DNA from: JAFGNB01 sp050304135
GTDB lineage: Bacteria > Fibrobacterota > Chitinivibrionia > Chitinivibrionales > Chitinispirillaceae
DNA length: 64,000 nt
Assembly (NCBI GenBank): GCA_050304135.1
Contig: JBNLDC010000076.1
Location: forward strand, 62,001 to 126,000
Reading direction: 5' to 3'
Part shown: positions 10,348-19,293 of the stretch, one piece after another
Layout: every line of letters starts with the position of its first letter
Numbering within the stretch: the first letter of the stretch is position 1
The notes under the pieces: model-generated
The model's database searches: none
What the model saw: only the letters and a program-made list of their open reading frames with translations
What the model was told of the DNA's origin: nothing
Translations under genes and position numbers: made by a program

Positions 10348-11328
10348 ATGTCTGAACAACCATTAACCTGGAAAAAACACGGCCTGGTATTCGGTCCGTC
10401 GATGCTGGCTGATCGGCCGGACTGGATGCATGCCTTTGCACAGGCCCCGCATGTGCTGCCGTCAGGCAATGTGCTTCGGGTCTATTTCAATTGCAGGCCG
10501 AAACCGGATGAAAACGGACAGTACGTGAGTTATTGTGCGTATGTCGATGTTGACCCCGCCGATATGCGACGGATTATCGGTTACTCGAAAGTCCCGGTTC
10601 TTGAACCTGGTGGACGAGGTGCTTTTGATGAATTCGGTACGTATCCGATGTCGGTGGTGAAATTTGATGGGCGACTGCTTGCTTACTACGGCGGGTGGAC
10701 ACGGTGTGAGTCGGTGCCGTTTGATGTGGCGATCGGTTGTGCAGAGAGCTTCGATGGCGGAGAAACATTTGTAAAAATGGGGAAAGGACCGGTACTTTCC
10801 TATTCACCGCAGGAGCCATTCATTCTGAGCGGTCCGAAAATACGACTGTTCAACGGCAAACTATATCTGTATTACATTGCCGGAAGGGTATGGATTGATG
10901 TCGACGGAAAACCTGAGCCGGTCTATAAGATCCGCCTGGCTGTATCCGAAAACGGTGTCGATTGGGAGAAGAAGAACGTTGATCTGATTGCGGATACACT
11001 ATCTGAACATGAAGCACAGGCGAGTCCTGACGTCACATTTTCAAACGGGAAGTATCATATGTTTTTCTGTTACCGGCAACCTTCGGATTTCAGAAGAAAC
11101 AGAGAACGCAGTTACCGTATCGGGTATGCGCACTCCGTAGATGGTGAAACGTGGCGACGCGATGACGAACGGGCAGGAATCGGTGTTTCGGACAATGGAT
11201 TTGATAATGAGATGGTGGCCTATCCGCACGTTTTCACGTATGAGGAGCGCACGTGGATGTATTATCTGGGGAATCAGGTGGGGAAAGAGGGGTTCGGTCT
11301 TGCTGAGCTGCAGGGGGAACTGAAATGA
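10348..11328 (+). CDS. beta-propeller glycosidase-like protein 1
   Basis: A 326-residue soluble protein without a signal peptide, resembling the five-bladed propeller fold of GH43/GH32/GH130-type proteins. Each blade-like section has a W/Y-rich strand and recurring GWTR, AESFDGGETF, EPF, YKIRLAVSENGVDWEK and YHMFFCYR elements. Its stop overlaps the start of a paralogue (ATGA at 11325-11328), so the two are translationally coupled. Relatives occur in surface-polysaccharide loci as uncharacterised glycosylase-like proteins. The cytoplasmic location argues against polymer degradation outside the cell; phosphorolysis or sugar recognition during synthesis is inferred. I could not assign catalytic acids with confidence. 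Confidence 0.75.
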   Translation: MSEQPLTWKKHGLVFGPSMLADRPDWMHAFAQAPHVLPSGNVLRVYFNCRPKPDENGQYVSYCAYVDVDPADMRRIIGYSKVPVLEPGGRGAFDEFGTYPMSVVKFDGRLLAYYGGWTRCESVPFDVAIGCAESFDGGETFVKMGKGPVLSYSPQEPFILSGPKIRLFNGKLYLYYIAGRVWIDVDGKPEPVYKIRLAVSENGVDWEKKNVDLIADTLSEHEAQASPDVTFSNGKYHMFFCYRQPSDFRRNRERSYRIGYAHSVDGETWRRDDERAGIGVSDNGFDNEMVAYPHVFTYEERTWMYYLGNQVGKEGFGLAELQGELK

Positions 11329-12281
11329 AGTGGAACAAACGGGGGATGGTGTTTGACTTTTACAACTCTCCGTTCAGGAATCGGTTTGTCGGATTCGCGC
11401 AATCTCCGCAGGTTCTGGTATTTGATACATTCATACGTATTTACTTTTCTACCCGCCTGCGGTCTGAAAACGGAAAGTTTGTCAGTGTGGTTCAATTCAT
11501 CGAAATGGATCGTGATTTCACGAATATTCTCGGTTATTCAGATGGCGATGTTATTTCTCCATCAAAAAAAGGGGCCTTTGATGAGCATGGTATATTTCCG
11601 ATACATGTGGTTCGCAATGAGAACCGAATTCTCGCCTATACCACCGGCTGGACCAGAAGGGTATCGGTATCCTGTGATACGGGAATCGGGCTCGCTGAAA
11701 GTTTTGACAATGGGGTAACTTTTGTACGGTATCATGACGGTCCGGTACTCTCATCGTCACTGAATGAGCCATATCTGGTCTGTGACGGTTTCGTACGTGA
11801 TTTTGGCGGACTCTGGCACATGTGGTACATTTACGGTACGGAATGGCGTATCTATACAACGGGCGGGCAACCGGAACGTACCTATAAAATCGGGCATGCG
11901 GAATCCTCGGATGGTATACAATGGAAAAAGGAGGGGGGAGCGGTGATTGCGGAAAACTATCCGGAAGAGTGTCAGGCATTGCCGACCGTGCTGTACCACG
12001 AGGGAAGGTATCATATGTATTTCTGCCACCGGCACTCTTTCGATTTCAGGAAAAACAGCAGCCACAGTTACCGATTGGGCTATGCCTGGTCTGAGGATCT
12101 CAGAAAATGGAAAAGAGATGATGCCGCAGCCGGAATAGATGTTGCCTCAGAGCCGGATGGCTGGGATACGGAGATGATGTGTTATCCTCATTTATGTGCC
12201 GTAGGGGACAGGGTGTTTCTTTTATACAATGGAAACGAATTCGGGCGAAACGGGTTCGGCGTTGCGGAACTGGTTGACTGA
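11325..12281 (+). CDS. beta-propeller glycosidase-like protein 2 (tandem paralogue)
   Basis: This 318-residue protein is collinear with its upstream neighbour along the whole length. Shared landmarks include FAQ-PHVL/FAQSPQVL, KGAFDEHGIFP, GWTRR, AESFDNGVTF, GPVLSS, YKIGHAESSDGIQWKKE, YHMYFCHR with DFRKN, and a C-terminal DTEMMCYPHL. The start overlaps the previous stop by four bases. Conservation of both copies with clear sequence divergence suggests two related but non-identical substrates or a heterodimer. The genes that follow also overlap or abut, indicating one operon from 9542 to about 13483. The assignment is by fold pattern only. Confidence 0.75.
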   Translation: MKWNKRGMVFDFYNSPFRNRFVGFAQSPQVLVFDTFIRIYFSTRLRSENGKFVSVVQFIEMDRDFTNILGYSDGDVISPSKKGAFDEHGIFPIHVVRNENRILAYTTGWTRRVSVSCDTGIGLAESFDNGVTFVRYHDGPVLSSSLNEPYLVCDGFVRDFGGLWHMWYIYGTEWRIYTTGGQPERTYKIGHAESSDGIQWKKEGGAVIAENYPEECQALPTVLYHEGRYHMYFCHRHSFDFRKNSSHSYRLGYAWSEDLRKWKRDDAAAGIDVASEPDGWDTEMMCYPHLCAVGDRVFLLYNGNEFGRNGFGVAELVD

Positions 12282-12282
12282 A

Positions 12283-12735
12283 ATGACGTTTCGTCAGACC
12301 ATGAACAGTGCCACGGAAACGGAAATCGTCGGGCATCTGACACAATGCGATGCACACTATCGCCCGAAACTGAGTGAGCGTGTTGATCTGCCGGCATATG
12401 GTAAAAAACTGTTTCTCAGGTCGCAGCGGTTCGAGATGTGGGAAGGTACAACACTTGCGGGGCTCGCGGCAGTATATTTCGATAACGGTGAGAACAGACG
12501 CGGGTATATCTCGAATATCTCGGTGCTTCCTGAATACGCCGGCAGAGGGATTGGACTGCAGCTGATGCAATCGGTCGAGCAATTCGCTGCAGATAAGGGT
12601 TTTGAAGAGCTTCGGCTTGAAACGGGCAGCGACAATGTCGCAGCACTGCGGTTGTATGAAAAGTGCTGTTTTAAGGCTTTTGAAGAGACATCGAAGATGG
12701 TGCACTTACGAAAAAGGTTGGTGGAACATGACTGA
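12283..12735 (+). CDS. GNAT-family N-acetyltransferase
   Basis: A 150-residue protein with the GNAT acetyl-CoA-binding core: NISVLPEYAGRGIGLQLMQSV (the R/Q-x-x-G-x-G/A P-loop is AGRGIG) followed by LRLETGSDNVAALRLYEKCCF. It transfers an acyl group from CoA to an amine; the substrate is unknown. The frame is open upstream to 12229, but the ATG one base after the preceding stop avoids a 53-base overlap. The end overlaps the following methyltransferase start by eight bases. In this sugar-modifying neighbourhood an amino-sugar N-acetyltransferase is plausible. Confidence 0.85.
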   Translation: MTFRQTMNSATETEIVGHLTQCDAHYRPKLSERVDLPAYGKKLFLRSQRFEMWEGTTLAGLAAVYFDNGENRRGYISNISVLPEYAGRGIGLQLMQSVEQFAADKGFEELRLETGSDNVAALRLYEKCCFKAFEETSKMVHLRKRLVEHD

Positions 12736-13483
12736 TACGACCCGGAATTACAATCGGGAAATCAGGGATACCGCAGAGCACAGTTATGCCTATAATTTTG
12801 ATTTCGACGTGATGCATGGGTACATGGTCCGGGCCTTCTCGCCGTTCTTCAGATCGGGACCACTGCTTGAACTGGGCTCGTTCAGGGGGGATTTCACACA
12901 GCGACTTTTGGGCGTATTCGATGATATCACCTGTGTGGAGGTGTCTGATGAAGCGCTGCAAACCGCCAGGGAAAAGCTCGGAGGAAAAGTTACCTATGTC
13001 AATGAACGGTTTGAAACGGTCTCGCTGGACAGAACCTACCGGAATATCATCCTGACTCATGTGCTTGAACATCTTGATGATCCCGTTGCGGTGCTGCAGC
13101 GGATAAACGATGAGTGGATCGCCGACGACGGGCGGTTGTTCCTCGTTTGTCCGAATGCAAATGCTCCCTCACGGCAGATCGCCGTTAAAATGGGGCTTAT
13201 CAGCCATACCACCGCAGTTACGCCAGCCGAAAAAGAGCACGGGCACCGCTGTACGTATACCCTCGATACCCTCGAACGGGATGCCCGGGCTGCCGGATTG
13301 AAGGTGGTCTACCGGACGGGAATTTTTTTCAAGGCTCTGGCAAATTTTCAATGGGACCGGCTGCTTGCCACCGATAGTATCTCGAAAGAGTACCTGGACG
13401 GCTGCTATGAACTCGGTCAGCTCTACCCGGAGCTCTGTTCGAGTATTTTTCTGTTGTGCGAAAAGGGAAAACGGGTATCTTAA
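12728..13483 (+). CDS. SAM-dependent methyltransferase (class I)
   Basis: A 251-residue Methyltransf_11/23-type protein. Motif I is LLELGSFRGDF (about residues 46-56), with an acidic post-I residue (CVEVSD) and a motif IV-like HVLEHLDDP. The C-terminal section (TYTLDTLERDARAAGL) matches the substrate lobe seen in O-antigen methyltransferases. The ATG at 12728 overlaps the upstream stop by eight bases; open frame exists earlier but would run deep into the acetyltransferase gene. It probably methylates a sugar or glycolipid intermediate made by this cluster, which is an inference from neighbours. Confidence 0.87.
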   Translation: MTDTTRNYNREIRDTAEHSYAYNFDFDVMHGYMVRAFSPFFRSGPLLELGSFRGDFTQRLLGVFDDITCVEVSDEALQTAREKLGGKVTYVNERFETVSLDRTYRNIILTHVLEHLDDPVAVLQRINDEWIADDGRLFLVCPNANAPSRQIAVKMGLISHTTAVTPAEKEHGHRCTYTLDTLERDARAAGLKVVYRTGIFFKALANFQWDRLLATDSISKEYLDGCYELGQLYPELCSSIFLLCEKGKRVS

Positions 13484-13547
13484 CGAGCAGTCCGTCTCGA
13501 CTTCTTATTTATACCCCGACCATTTAAACAAATCTATAGAGGAATTG

Positions 13548-14321
13548 ATGGAACTGTTTCTGAAATTACTGGTGATACCACTGTATCCGCTCGGGCTTGG
13601 CATATCTGTTATCGGTACCGGACTTGTTCTGGTGTACCGGAAGGTGCATTGGGGAAAAATCGTTATTCTTTCCGGACTGATTTTTCTCTATGTCATCTCA
13701 ACTCCCTTTGTTTCCCGGTTATTTTTACGACCGCTGGAAGCTCCCTACGAACAACAGGGTAAACTTCCGAGCGATTGTTCCGCTATAGTGGTTCTGGGGG
13801 GAAGCGGTGAACCGATGTATTCCCGGGATGAATACCCGGAATTGAATGAGGCGGGGGACCGTTTGCTGCATGCCGCCCGTCTTTACAGGATGGGGATTGC
13901 TCCGCGGGTAGTGACCTCCGGGGGGTTCGGGGTGGGCGGGTTTCATCAGAAGGTAACCGAGGGTGAACAAAATGCGATGGTGCTCAAAGAGATGGGGGTA
14001 CCCGACAGTGCCATCATCATTGAACGAAGGTCACTCACTACGGCGGACCATGGGCCGACCATTTCGGCAATATTTGACTCTCTGCAATTGCAGAAGAATA
14101 TTATTCTCGTGACCAGTGCTGCTCATTTGTATCGATCGATACAGGTTTTTAAAAAAAGTAGTTTTACTGTTTGTGGATCTGCGACCGATTTTCAGTCACG
14201 GCAACAGATTGTTAGTAATGTACGGGACTTTTTTCCGGATACCAAAGCTTTGCAAAATGTAACAGCTGCGGTTCACGAATTCTACGGAATTATTGGGTAC
14301 AAGATTTTAAGAAAAATGTAA
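13548..14321 (+). CDS. DUF218 (YdcF/SanA/ElyC-like) membrane protein
   Basis: A 257-residue protein with two N-terminal membrane spans (about residues 4-30 and 36-60), then a DUF218 domain: CSAIVVLGGSGEP, ARLYRMGIAPRVVTSGG, EGEQNAMVLKEMGVP and ITVTSAAH-like IILVTSAAHLYRSIQVF. E. coli ElyC and SanA of this family act in envelope integrity and undecaprenyl-phosphate or peptidoglycan metabolism. The start is the ATG preceded by AGAGG at a good distance; the longer upstream open frame overlaps the methyltransferase. It sits between the WbqC cluster and the galE-led glycan locus, so an envelope-polymer role fits. Confidence 0.87.
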   Translation: MELFLKLLVIPLYPLGLGISVIGTGLVLVYRKVHWGKIVILSGLIFLYVISTPFVSRLFLRPLEAPYEQQGKLPSDCSAIVVLGGSGEPMYSRDEYPELNEAGDRLLHAARLYRMGIAPRVVTSGGFGVGGFHQKVTEGEQNAMVLKEMGVPDSAIIIERRSLTTADHGPTISAIFDSLQLQKNIILVTSAAHLYRSIQVFKKSSFTVCGSATDFQSRQQIVSNVRDFFPDTKALQNVTAAVHEFYGIIGYKILRKM

Positions 14322-14380
14322 CGATTTGGATTTAATTCGAAATGCCTAATCAGGGTTTTATTACCGTGGGGACAGATTTG

Positions 14381-14396
14381 GTCACTTATAAGTGAC
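14381..14396. promoter_or_regulatory. perfect 16-bp palindrome upstream of galE
   Basis: GTCACTTATAAGTGAC is a perfect palindrome about 170 bases before galE, in the 242-base leader that opens the glycan locus. It could be a dimeric-repressor operator, or, with the following CTCTTTTA, a weak terminator of the upstream gene. No regulator is identified for it. Confidence 0.35.
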
Positions 14397-14563
14397 TCTT
14401 TTAATGCGAAGTCGTCTTGTCAAAATAAATCGAGTGCCCAATTAATCATTTTCTATGATTAAAGAATCAGCGCAGACGAATTCGGAACCAATAATATGAT
14501 GTCGATTAAACAGGTTTCTATTCCCGATTTTGAGGTGAAAATGGTTGAAAATACGACAATTAT

Positions 14564-15616
14564 ATGAATCGGAAGAACAATAATAAGACAGTTCTAGTTT
14601 GCGGTGGTGCCGGGTATATCGGGAGCCATGTGGTACAATATCTGGTGGATAAGGGTATTGCTGTTACCGTGCTTGATAATCTTTCCACCGGCCACGCAGA
14701 GTCACTGCCAAACGGGGTGGAACTCATTGTCGGTTCGATTGGTGATCGTGAACTGCTTGATGGCCTGTTTTCTTCAAATCTGATTACAACCGTTGTCGAT
14801 TTAAGCGCCAATGCCTACGTGTATGAATCAATCATCAATCCGCGAAAGTATTACGACAACAATGTGGTAAATGGACTTGTTCTGCTGGAGGCGATGCTCG
14901 ATCATGATGTCAGGACGATCGTTTTTTCATCATCCTGCACGGTGTATGGTAATAACAAACAGCAACCCATTGATGAACAATGCAGTATTGCACCGGTAAG
15001 TCCCTATGGGCATACCAAGGCTATTTTTGAACAGATTATGGCAGATTTCTGCCAGGCGTATGGATTGAGGTATTGTGCGCTTCGGTATTTCAATGCTGCC
15101 GGGGCACATCCTGATGGCCACATTGGAGAGGACCATACTCCGGAGACGCACCTGATACCACTTACTCTCCGGAAAGCTCTAATCCGGATACAATCTGAGG
15201 AATCACTTTCTGAGATAGAACCACTTCAGATATACGGAAATGACTATGCCACCACTGACGGCACCTGTAAGCGTGATTATGTGCATGTTATGGATCTGGC
15301 TTCCGCACACTATCTTGCGTTGCAATATCTGGAAGATGGTGGAGAGACAGTCTCCTTAAATCTGGCGAATGAGTGCGGTTTTACCAATCTTGAGCTGGTT
15401 AAAATGTGTGAAAAAATTTCCGGAGTTTCCATTCCGTATGAAATTATCAGCCGTAGGCCTGGGGATGCTGGAGTTTTAGTTGGCTCTGCGGGAAAGGCCC
15501 AAGTAGTTTTAGGGTGGGACGCGGAGCATTCGGATATTGAGACAATTATCGGGAGCGCTTGGAGGTGGCATAGGGGGAGGCCGGGAGGGTATGGGGCTAT
15601 TTATTCTCTATTGTAA
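14564..15616 (+). CDS. galE: UDP-glucose 4-epimerase
   Basis: A 350-residue extended short-chain dehydrogenase. It has the NAD-binding GGAGYIGSH (residues 14-22), the active-site Ser/Thr region SSSCTVYG and catalytic Tyr148-x3-Lys152 (YGHTK), followed by the GalE-specific RYFNAAGAHPDG and IGEDH. It interconverts UDP-Glc/UDP-Gal (or the GlcNAc/GalNAc pair) in the cytoplasm. It is the last backbone-GC gene before the AT-rich glycan island, and supplies galactose-type precursors to it. Length and motifs are normal for GalE; N-acetyl specificity cannot be told by eye. Confidence 0.93.
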   Translation: MNRKNNNKTVLVCGGAGYIGSHVVQYLVDKGIAVTVLDNLSTGHAESLPNGVELIVGSIGDRELLDGLFSSNLITTVVDLSANAYVYESIINPRKYYDNNVVNGLVLLEAMLDHDVRTIVFSSSCTVYGNNKQQPIDEQCSIAPVSPYGHTKAIFEQIMADFCQAYGLRYCALRYFNAAGAHPDGHIGEDHTPETHLIPLTLRKALIRIQSEESLSEIEPLQIYGNDYATTDGTCKRDYVHVMDLASAHYLALQYLEDGGETVSLNLANECGFTNLELVKMCEKISGVSIPYEIISRRPGDAGVLVGSAGKAQVVLGWDAEHSDIETIIGSAWRWHRGRPGGYGAIYSLL

Positions 15617-16068
15617 TGGTTTGATGGAAGTAAGTATTAAAGTATAAAAATCCCTAAAAAAAATACCTTCATCTGATTTTTTAATGTGCACCGACCTGTT
15701 GTACATAGAGAAAAGCATAAATGAAAACGGATTAGATCCTAAAAAACGAGAGACTTCATACCAAAAATATAGAATGAATAGTATTATAAAAAACAGTTAA
15801 TAATGAATGTATTTTATAGGCTAACTCTTTGAATTGTGGAACTATAAAAAACTTGTACTTAACAGAATTCAATAGTAAACTTCATGTGATAAAAATAATG
15901 TAGTATTCATGATATCTTAGGAAAAAGGTGTTCGTATAATATTGCATATTTGGTTGAGAATCCTGTCGGTTTTTTGAATGTTGATGTAAACTTACATTTT
16001 AAAAGGGATTTAGAGGTCAGTATAAAATCCCTAAGGAGTTGTAAATCTCAACAAAGGAAATGCTTTAA
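15617..16068. other. AT-rich intergenic gap at the left edge of the glycan island
   Basis: GC drops abruptly after the galE stop. The 452 bases hold no recognisable gene; one 38-codon open frame at 15684-15800 (MCTDLLYIEKSINENG...) is possible but unsupported. An AGTATAAA(A)ATCCCTAA motif occurs at 15641-15656 and again at 16019-16034. The second copy pairs with an upstream AGGGATTT to form a leader hairpin (separate entry). Confidence 0.45.
16004..16032 (+). promoter_or_regulatory. leader hairpin before the WlbA-like gene
   Basis: AGGGATTT (16004-16011) is perfectly complementary to AAATCCCT (16025-16032) across a 13-base loop, 36 bases before the ATG at 16069. There is no T-run, so it is not an obvious terminator; a role in mRNA leader structure is possible. 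Confidence 0.3.
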
Positions 16069-17019
16069 ATGGTTAAGAAATTTGCGATAACAGGAGTTGG
16101 TGGATATATTGCACCGCGTCATTTGCAGGCAATTAAAGAGACAGGAAATGAACTGGTAGCTGCATGCGATCCGAATGATTCTGTCGGAATTTTGGATAAG
16201 TATTTTTATGATGCCAGATTTTTTAAGGAGTTCGAACGATTTGATCGGCATTTAGAAAAATTAAGAAGACAGAGTTCTGGTATAAGCTTTATGAGTATAT
16301 GTTCTCCAAATTATCTTCACGATGCACATATTCGATTGGCGTTGCGTGTAGGTGCTGATGCTATTTGTGAAAAACCATTGGTTTCGAATCCCTGGAATTT
16401 GGATGCTCTACAGGAATTGGCTGAGGAGTATGGTCATAAGATTTATAATGTTTTACAGTTAAGATTGCATCCGGTGATTAAAGCACTCAAGGAGAAAGTG
16501 ATATTAAATAAAAAGGATAAAAAGTACAAAGTCAATCTTACGTATATAACATCACGTGGGAAATGGTATTTGGTTTCATGGAAAGGTGACGTTACGCGAT
16601 CAGGCGGACTTGCAACCAATATTGGAGTTCATTTTTTTGATATGCTGATATGGATATTTGGGAAACCAGTAAATGATGAGCTTCACTTTTCTACTGATCA
16701 TACTGTAAGCGGGTTTATTGAATTAGAGCATGCAGAGGTTACGTGGTTTCTTTCCATAGATAAAGAAAATCTTCCTGAAAAAAGTACTGGGCCGACGTAT
16801 AGATCAATTACTGTCGATGGCGAAGAAATTGAATTTTCAGGTGGATTTGCTGATCTTCATACAACAGTTTATAAGGATATTATAAATGGAAATGGCTTTA
16901 CACCCGAGGATGCAAGACCTTCAATAGACTTGGTCTATAAAATAAGACATGCAAAACCACAAATGCGGGAAGCTTTGCTGCATGAAAGACTTAAAAGAAT
17001 TATGAGTGAAAAAAGTTAA
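16069..17019 (+). CDS. wlbA: UDP-2-acetamido-2-deoxyglucuronate 3-dehydrogenase-like oxidoreductase (WlbA/WbpB type)
   Basis: A 316-residue Gfo/Idh/MocA oxidoreductase closely following the WlbA/WbpB pattern: FAITGVGGYIAPRHLQAI at the N-terminus, AACDPNDSVGI, FEFERFDRHLEKL-like sequence, SICSPNYLHDAHIRLAL, CEKPLVSNPWNL (EKP at 101-103) and LQLRLHP. WlbA oxidises C3 of UDP-GlcNAcA with NAD+, giving the 3-keto sugar for transamination. The aminotransferase that would use it follows 140 bases later. No UDP-GlcNAc 6-dehydrogenase (WbpA) is in the window, so that enzyme must lie elsewhere, or the substrate differs. Confidence in the family is high. Confidence 0.9.
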   Translation: MVKKFAITGVGGYIAPRHLQAIKETGNELVAACDPNDSVGILDKYFYDARFFKEFERFDRHLEKLRRQSSGISFMSICSPNYLHDAHIRLALRVGADAICEKPLVSNPWNLDALQELAEEYGHKIYNVLQLRLHPVIKALKEKVILNKKDKKYKVNLTYITSRGKWYLVSWKGDVTRSGGLATNIGVHFFDMLIWIFGKPVNDELHFSTDHTVSGFIELEHAEVTWFLSIDKENLPEKSTGPTYRSITVDGEEIEFSGGFADLHTTVYKDIINGNGFTPEDARPSIDLVYKIRHAKPQMREALLHERLKRIMSEKS

Positions 17020-17159
17020 TCCATGGATATTCAAGGTGAATGACCTATAATGTATATCTTAGTTCTCAAATCGGTGTAAATATAAGAGTGTCAGACCTGT
17101 TGCAATAAAAAGGCCTTATAAAAAATTCCATTATCTACTTACAAAAGGGAAATAAATTT

Positions 17160-18290
17160 ATGGAATTCATTGATCTGAAAACGCAAGCTGCTCAAATAAA
17201 AAAGAATGTAATGGTAAAGATATCAGAAAGTATTGACAATGCCGCTTTCATATTAGGAAGTAACGTCATTGAGCTGGAAGAAATATTAGTTGATTATTCT
17301 GGTACTAAATTTGCAGTGACCTGTTCAAGTGGGACGGATGCATTGCTTCTCTGTTTAATGGCGTATGGCGTTAAACCTGGAGATGTAATATTGACGACAC
17401 CTTTCACATTTTTTGCAACGGCAGAAGTAATATCTTTGCTTGGAGCAGAACCTTATTTTGTCGATATTGATGAAAATACATTTAATATTGACCCGGAAAA
17501 ACTTGAACAATTGCTAAACGATTACAATTCAGAAAGTATAAAAAAATTACAAGGGAAAAAAATACGAGGAATCATCCCTGTTGATTTGTTCGGTTTGCCG
17601 GCAGATTATAATCGAATAAATGAGATTGCAAAGAAAAATGATCTATTTGTAATTGAAGATGCAGCACAATCATTTGGCGCTGGATATATGGGAAAAAAAG
17701 CAGGTTCTCTTTCACCCATTTCGGCAACAAGCTTTTTTCCTGCTAAACCTCTTGGTTGCTATGGTGATGGTGGAGCCGTTTTTACCAGCGATGAGAATGT
17801 TAAGGAGCTTTTATTATCACTACGAGTGCACGGGCAGGGGGTCGATAAATATGAAAATGTCCGGATTGGAATTAATGGACGTTTAGATGCCATTCAGGCA
17901 ATAGTTTTAATTGAAAAATTAAAACTATTCAGTGGAGAACTGGACCAACGAAATATAGTCGCAAAACGATATTCGGACAAACTGAAAGATTATGTAAAGG
18001 TACCTTTTATTCCAGAGGGTTATACTTCAGCCTGGGCTCAATATTCCATCTGCAGTGAGAATCGAGACAAGATAATGAAAGCTTTATCAGATAAAAAAAT
18101 ACCCTCAGTTATTTATTATGTTAATCCATTGCATCTTCAAAAGGCTTTTAAATATTTAAATTTTAAAGAAGGTGATTATCCAATATCCGAAAAAGTCTCC
18201 AAGCAGATATTCTCATTACCAATGCATCCATATTTAGGAAAAGATGATCAGGAAAAAGTAATTAATTGCATTATTGATTCATTAAATTAG
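17160..18290 (+). CDS. wbpE: PLP-dependent 3-keto-sugar aminotransferase (WbpE/WlbC type, DegT family)
   Basis: A 376-residue DegT/DnrJ/EryC1/StrS aminotransferase. Lys196 in SFFPAKPLGCYGDGGA is the probable PLP Schiff-base lysine, and D167/Q170 (IEDAAQSFGA) fit the cofactor site. FFPAKPLGCYGDGG is the pattern of WbpE/WlbC, which aminate UDP-3-keto-GlcNAcA using glutamate. It pairs with the WlbA-like dehydrogenase upstream, so the product is probably a 2,3-diamino sugar nucleotide. GC is low, as in the surrounding island. The next gene starts 11 bases after its stop. Confidence 0.9.
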   Translation: MEFIDLKTQAAQIKKNVMVKISESIDNAAFILGSNVIELEEILVDYSGTKFAVTCSSGTDALLLCLMAYGVKPGDVILTTPFTFFATAEVISLLGAEPYFVDIDENTFNIDPEKLEQLLNDYNSESIKKLQGKKIRGIIPVDLFGLPADYNRINEIAKKNDLFVIEDAAQSFGAGYMGKKAGSLSPISATSFFPAKPLGCYGDGGAVFTSDENVKELLLSLRVHGQGVDKYENVRIGINGRLDAIQAIVLIEKLKLFSGELDQRNIVAKRYSDKLKDYVKVPFIPEGYTSAWAQYSICSENRDKIMKALSDKKIPSVIYYVNPLHLQKAFKYLNFKEGDYPISEKVSKQIFSLPMHPYLGKDDQEKVINCIIDSLN

Positions 18291-18301
18291 TTGGGGTGAA
18301 T

Positions 18302-19282
18302 ATGAATGAAAAAATATTAAATAACTTTTGTAAAAAGTTTAAAAAAGTGGCGGTAACAGGTGGTGCTGGATTTATTGGCAGCCATATTATTGAAGAACTT
18401 ATTGATAAAGATCTTGAAGTAGTTTGTATTGATGATCTGTCTTCGGGAAAAAAAGAGAATATAAAAAGGTTTTTAAGCAGGGGTAATTTTAGATTTTATG
18501 AAATTGATGTAACCGATTATAATGCAATGAAGAAGGCTTTAAGTGGCGTTGATATAGTTTTTCATAATGCTGCTTCAAAGAAGAATATATGCCTAAAGGA
18601 TCCAAGGCGGGATCTAAGAGTAAATGGTGAAGGTGCTTTTAATGTGTTTGAACTTGCCAGGGATTTAAATATCAAGAAAGTTGTTCATGCCTCTACAGGA
18701 TCTGTTTATGGAGAACCTTTTTTATTTCCGCAAACGGAAGATCATCCATTAGTTCCGGTGTCATATTACGGAGTAAGTAAGTTAGCTGGAGAGCGCTATG
18801 GGGTGGCTTTTAATAAACTGTATGGTGTTGATGTTACGGTGCTGAGATATTTTCATGTTTATGGACCACGACAAGAATTTCATGATAGTTATGGTGGCGT
18901 TGTATCAATCTTTCTTAATAGAATAATTAATGGAAAAAATCTTGTGATACATGGGGATGGGACCCAGGAAAGAACATTTACTAATGTAAAAGATGTTGTG
19001 GCCGCAAATTTAACTGTTGCCGTCGAAGAGAAAAGTAAAGGTGAAGTGTATAATTGTGCTTCGGGTATTAAGGTTAGTATAAAAGAACTTGCAGAATTTA
19101 TAATTAAGCATTTTAATAAAAAAGGCATTATAGATATTGAGTACGATGATTGGTTGGTTGGTGATATTAAAAAGTTTGAAGTTTCTAATAGTAAAATATG
19201 TAAGTTGGGAATGACCTTTGAAAGGGATTTTTGGCAGGGAATATTACCAACGGTTAATTGGATTAAAGGATATTATAAATAG
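18302..19282 (+). CDS. NAD-dependent nucleotide-sugar epimerase/dehydratase
   Basis: A 326-residue extended short-chain dehydrogenase with VAVTGGAGFIGSH near the N-terminus, the HASTGSVYGEP active-site Ser/Thr region and YYGVSK (Tyr-x3-Lys), followed by RYFHVYGPRQ. It resembles UDP-GlcNAc/UDP-Glc 4-epimerases of O-antigen loci (WbpP-like) more than 4,6-dehydratases. The ATG at 18302 is preceded by GGGGTG; a GTG two codons earlier is in frame. It follows the aminotransferase closely and probably makes another monomer for the same glycan. The exact substrate is undetermined. Confidence 0.87.
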   Translation: MNEKILNNFCKKFKKVAVTGGAGFIGSHIIEELIDKDLEVVCIDDLSSGKKENIKRFLSRGNFRFYEIDVTDYNAMKKALSGVDIVFHNAASKKNICLKDPRRDLRVNGEGAFNVFELARDLNIKKVVHASTGSVYGEPFLFPQTEDHPLVPVSYYGVSKLAGERYGVAFNKLYGVDVTVLRYFHVYGPRQEFHDSYGGVVSIFLNRIINGKNLVIHGDGTQERTFTNVKDVVAANLTVAVEEKSKGEVYNCASGIKVSIKELAEFIIKHFNKKGIIDIEYDDWLVGDIKKFEVSNSKICKLGMTFERDFWQGILPTVNWIKGYYK

Positions 19283-19293
19283 AAGGTTCGTCG

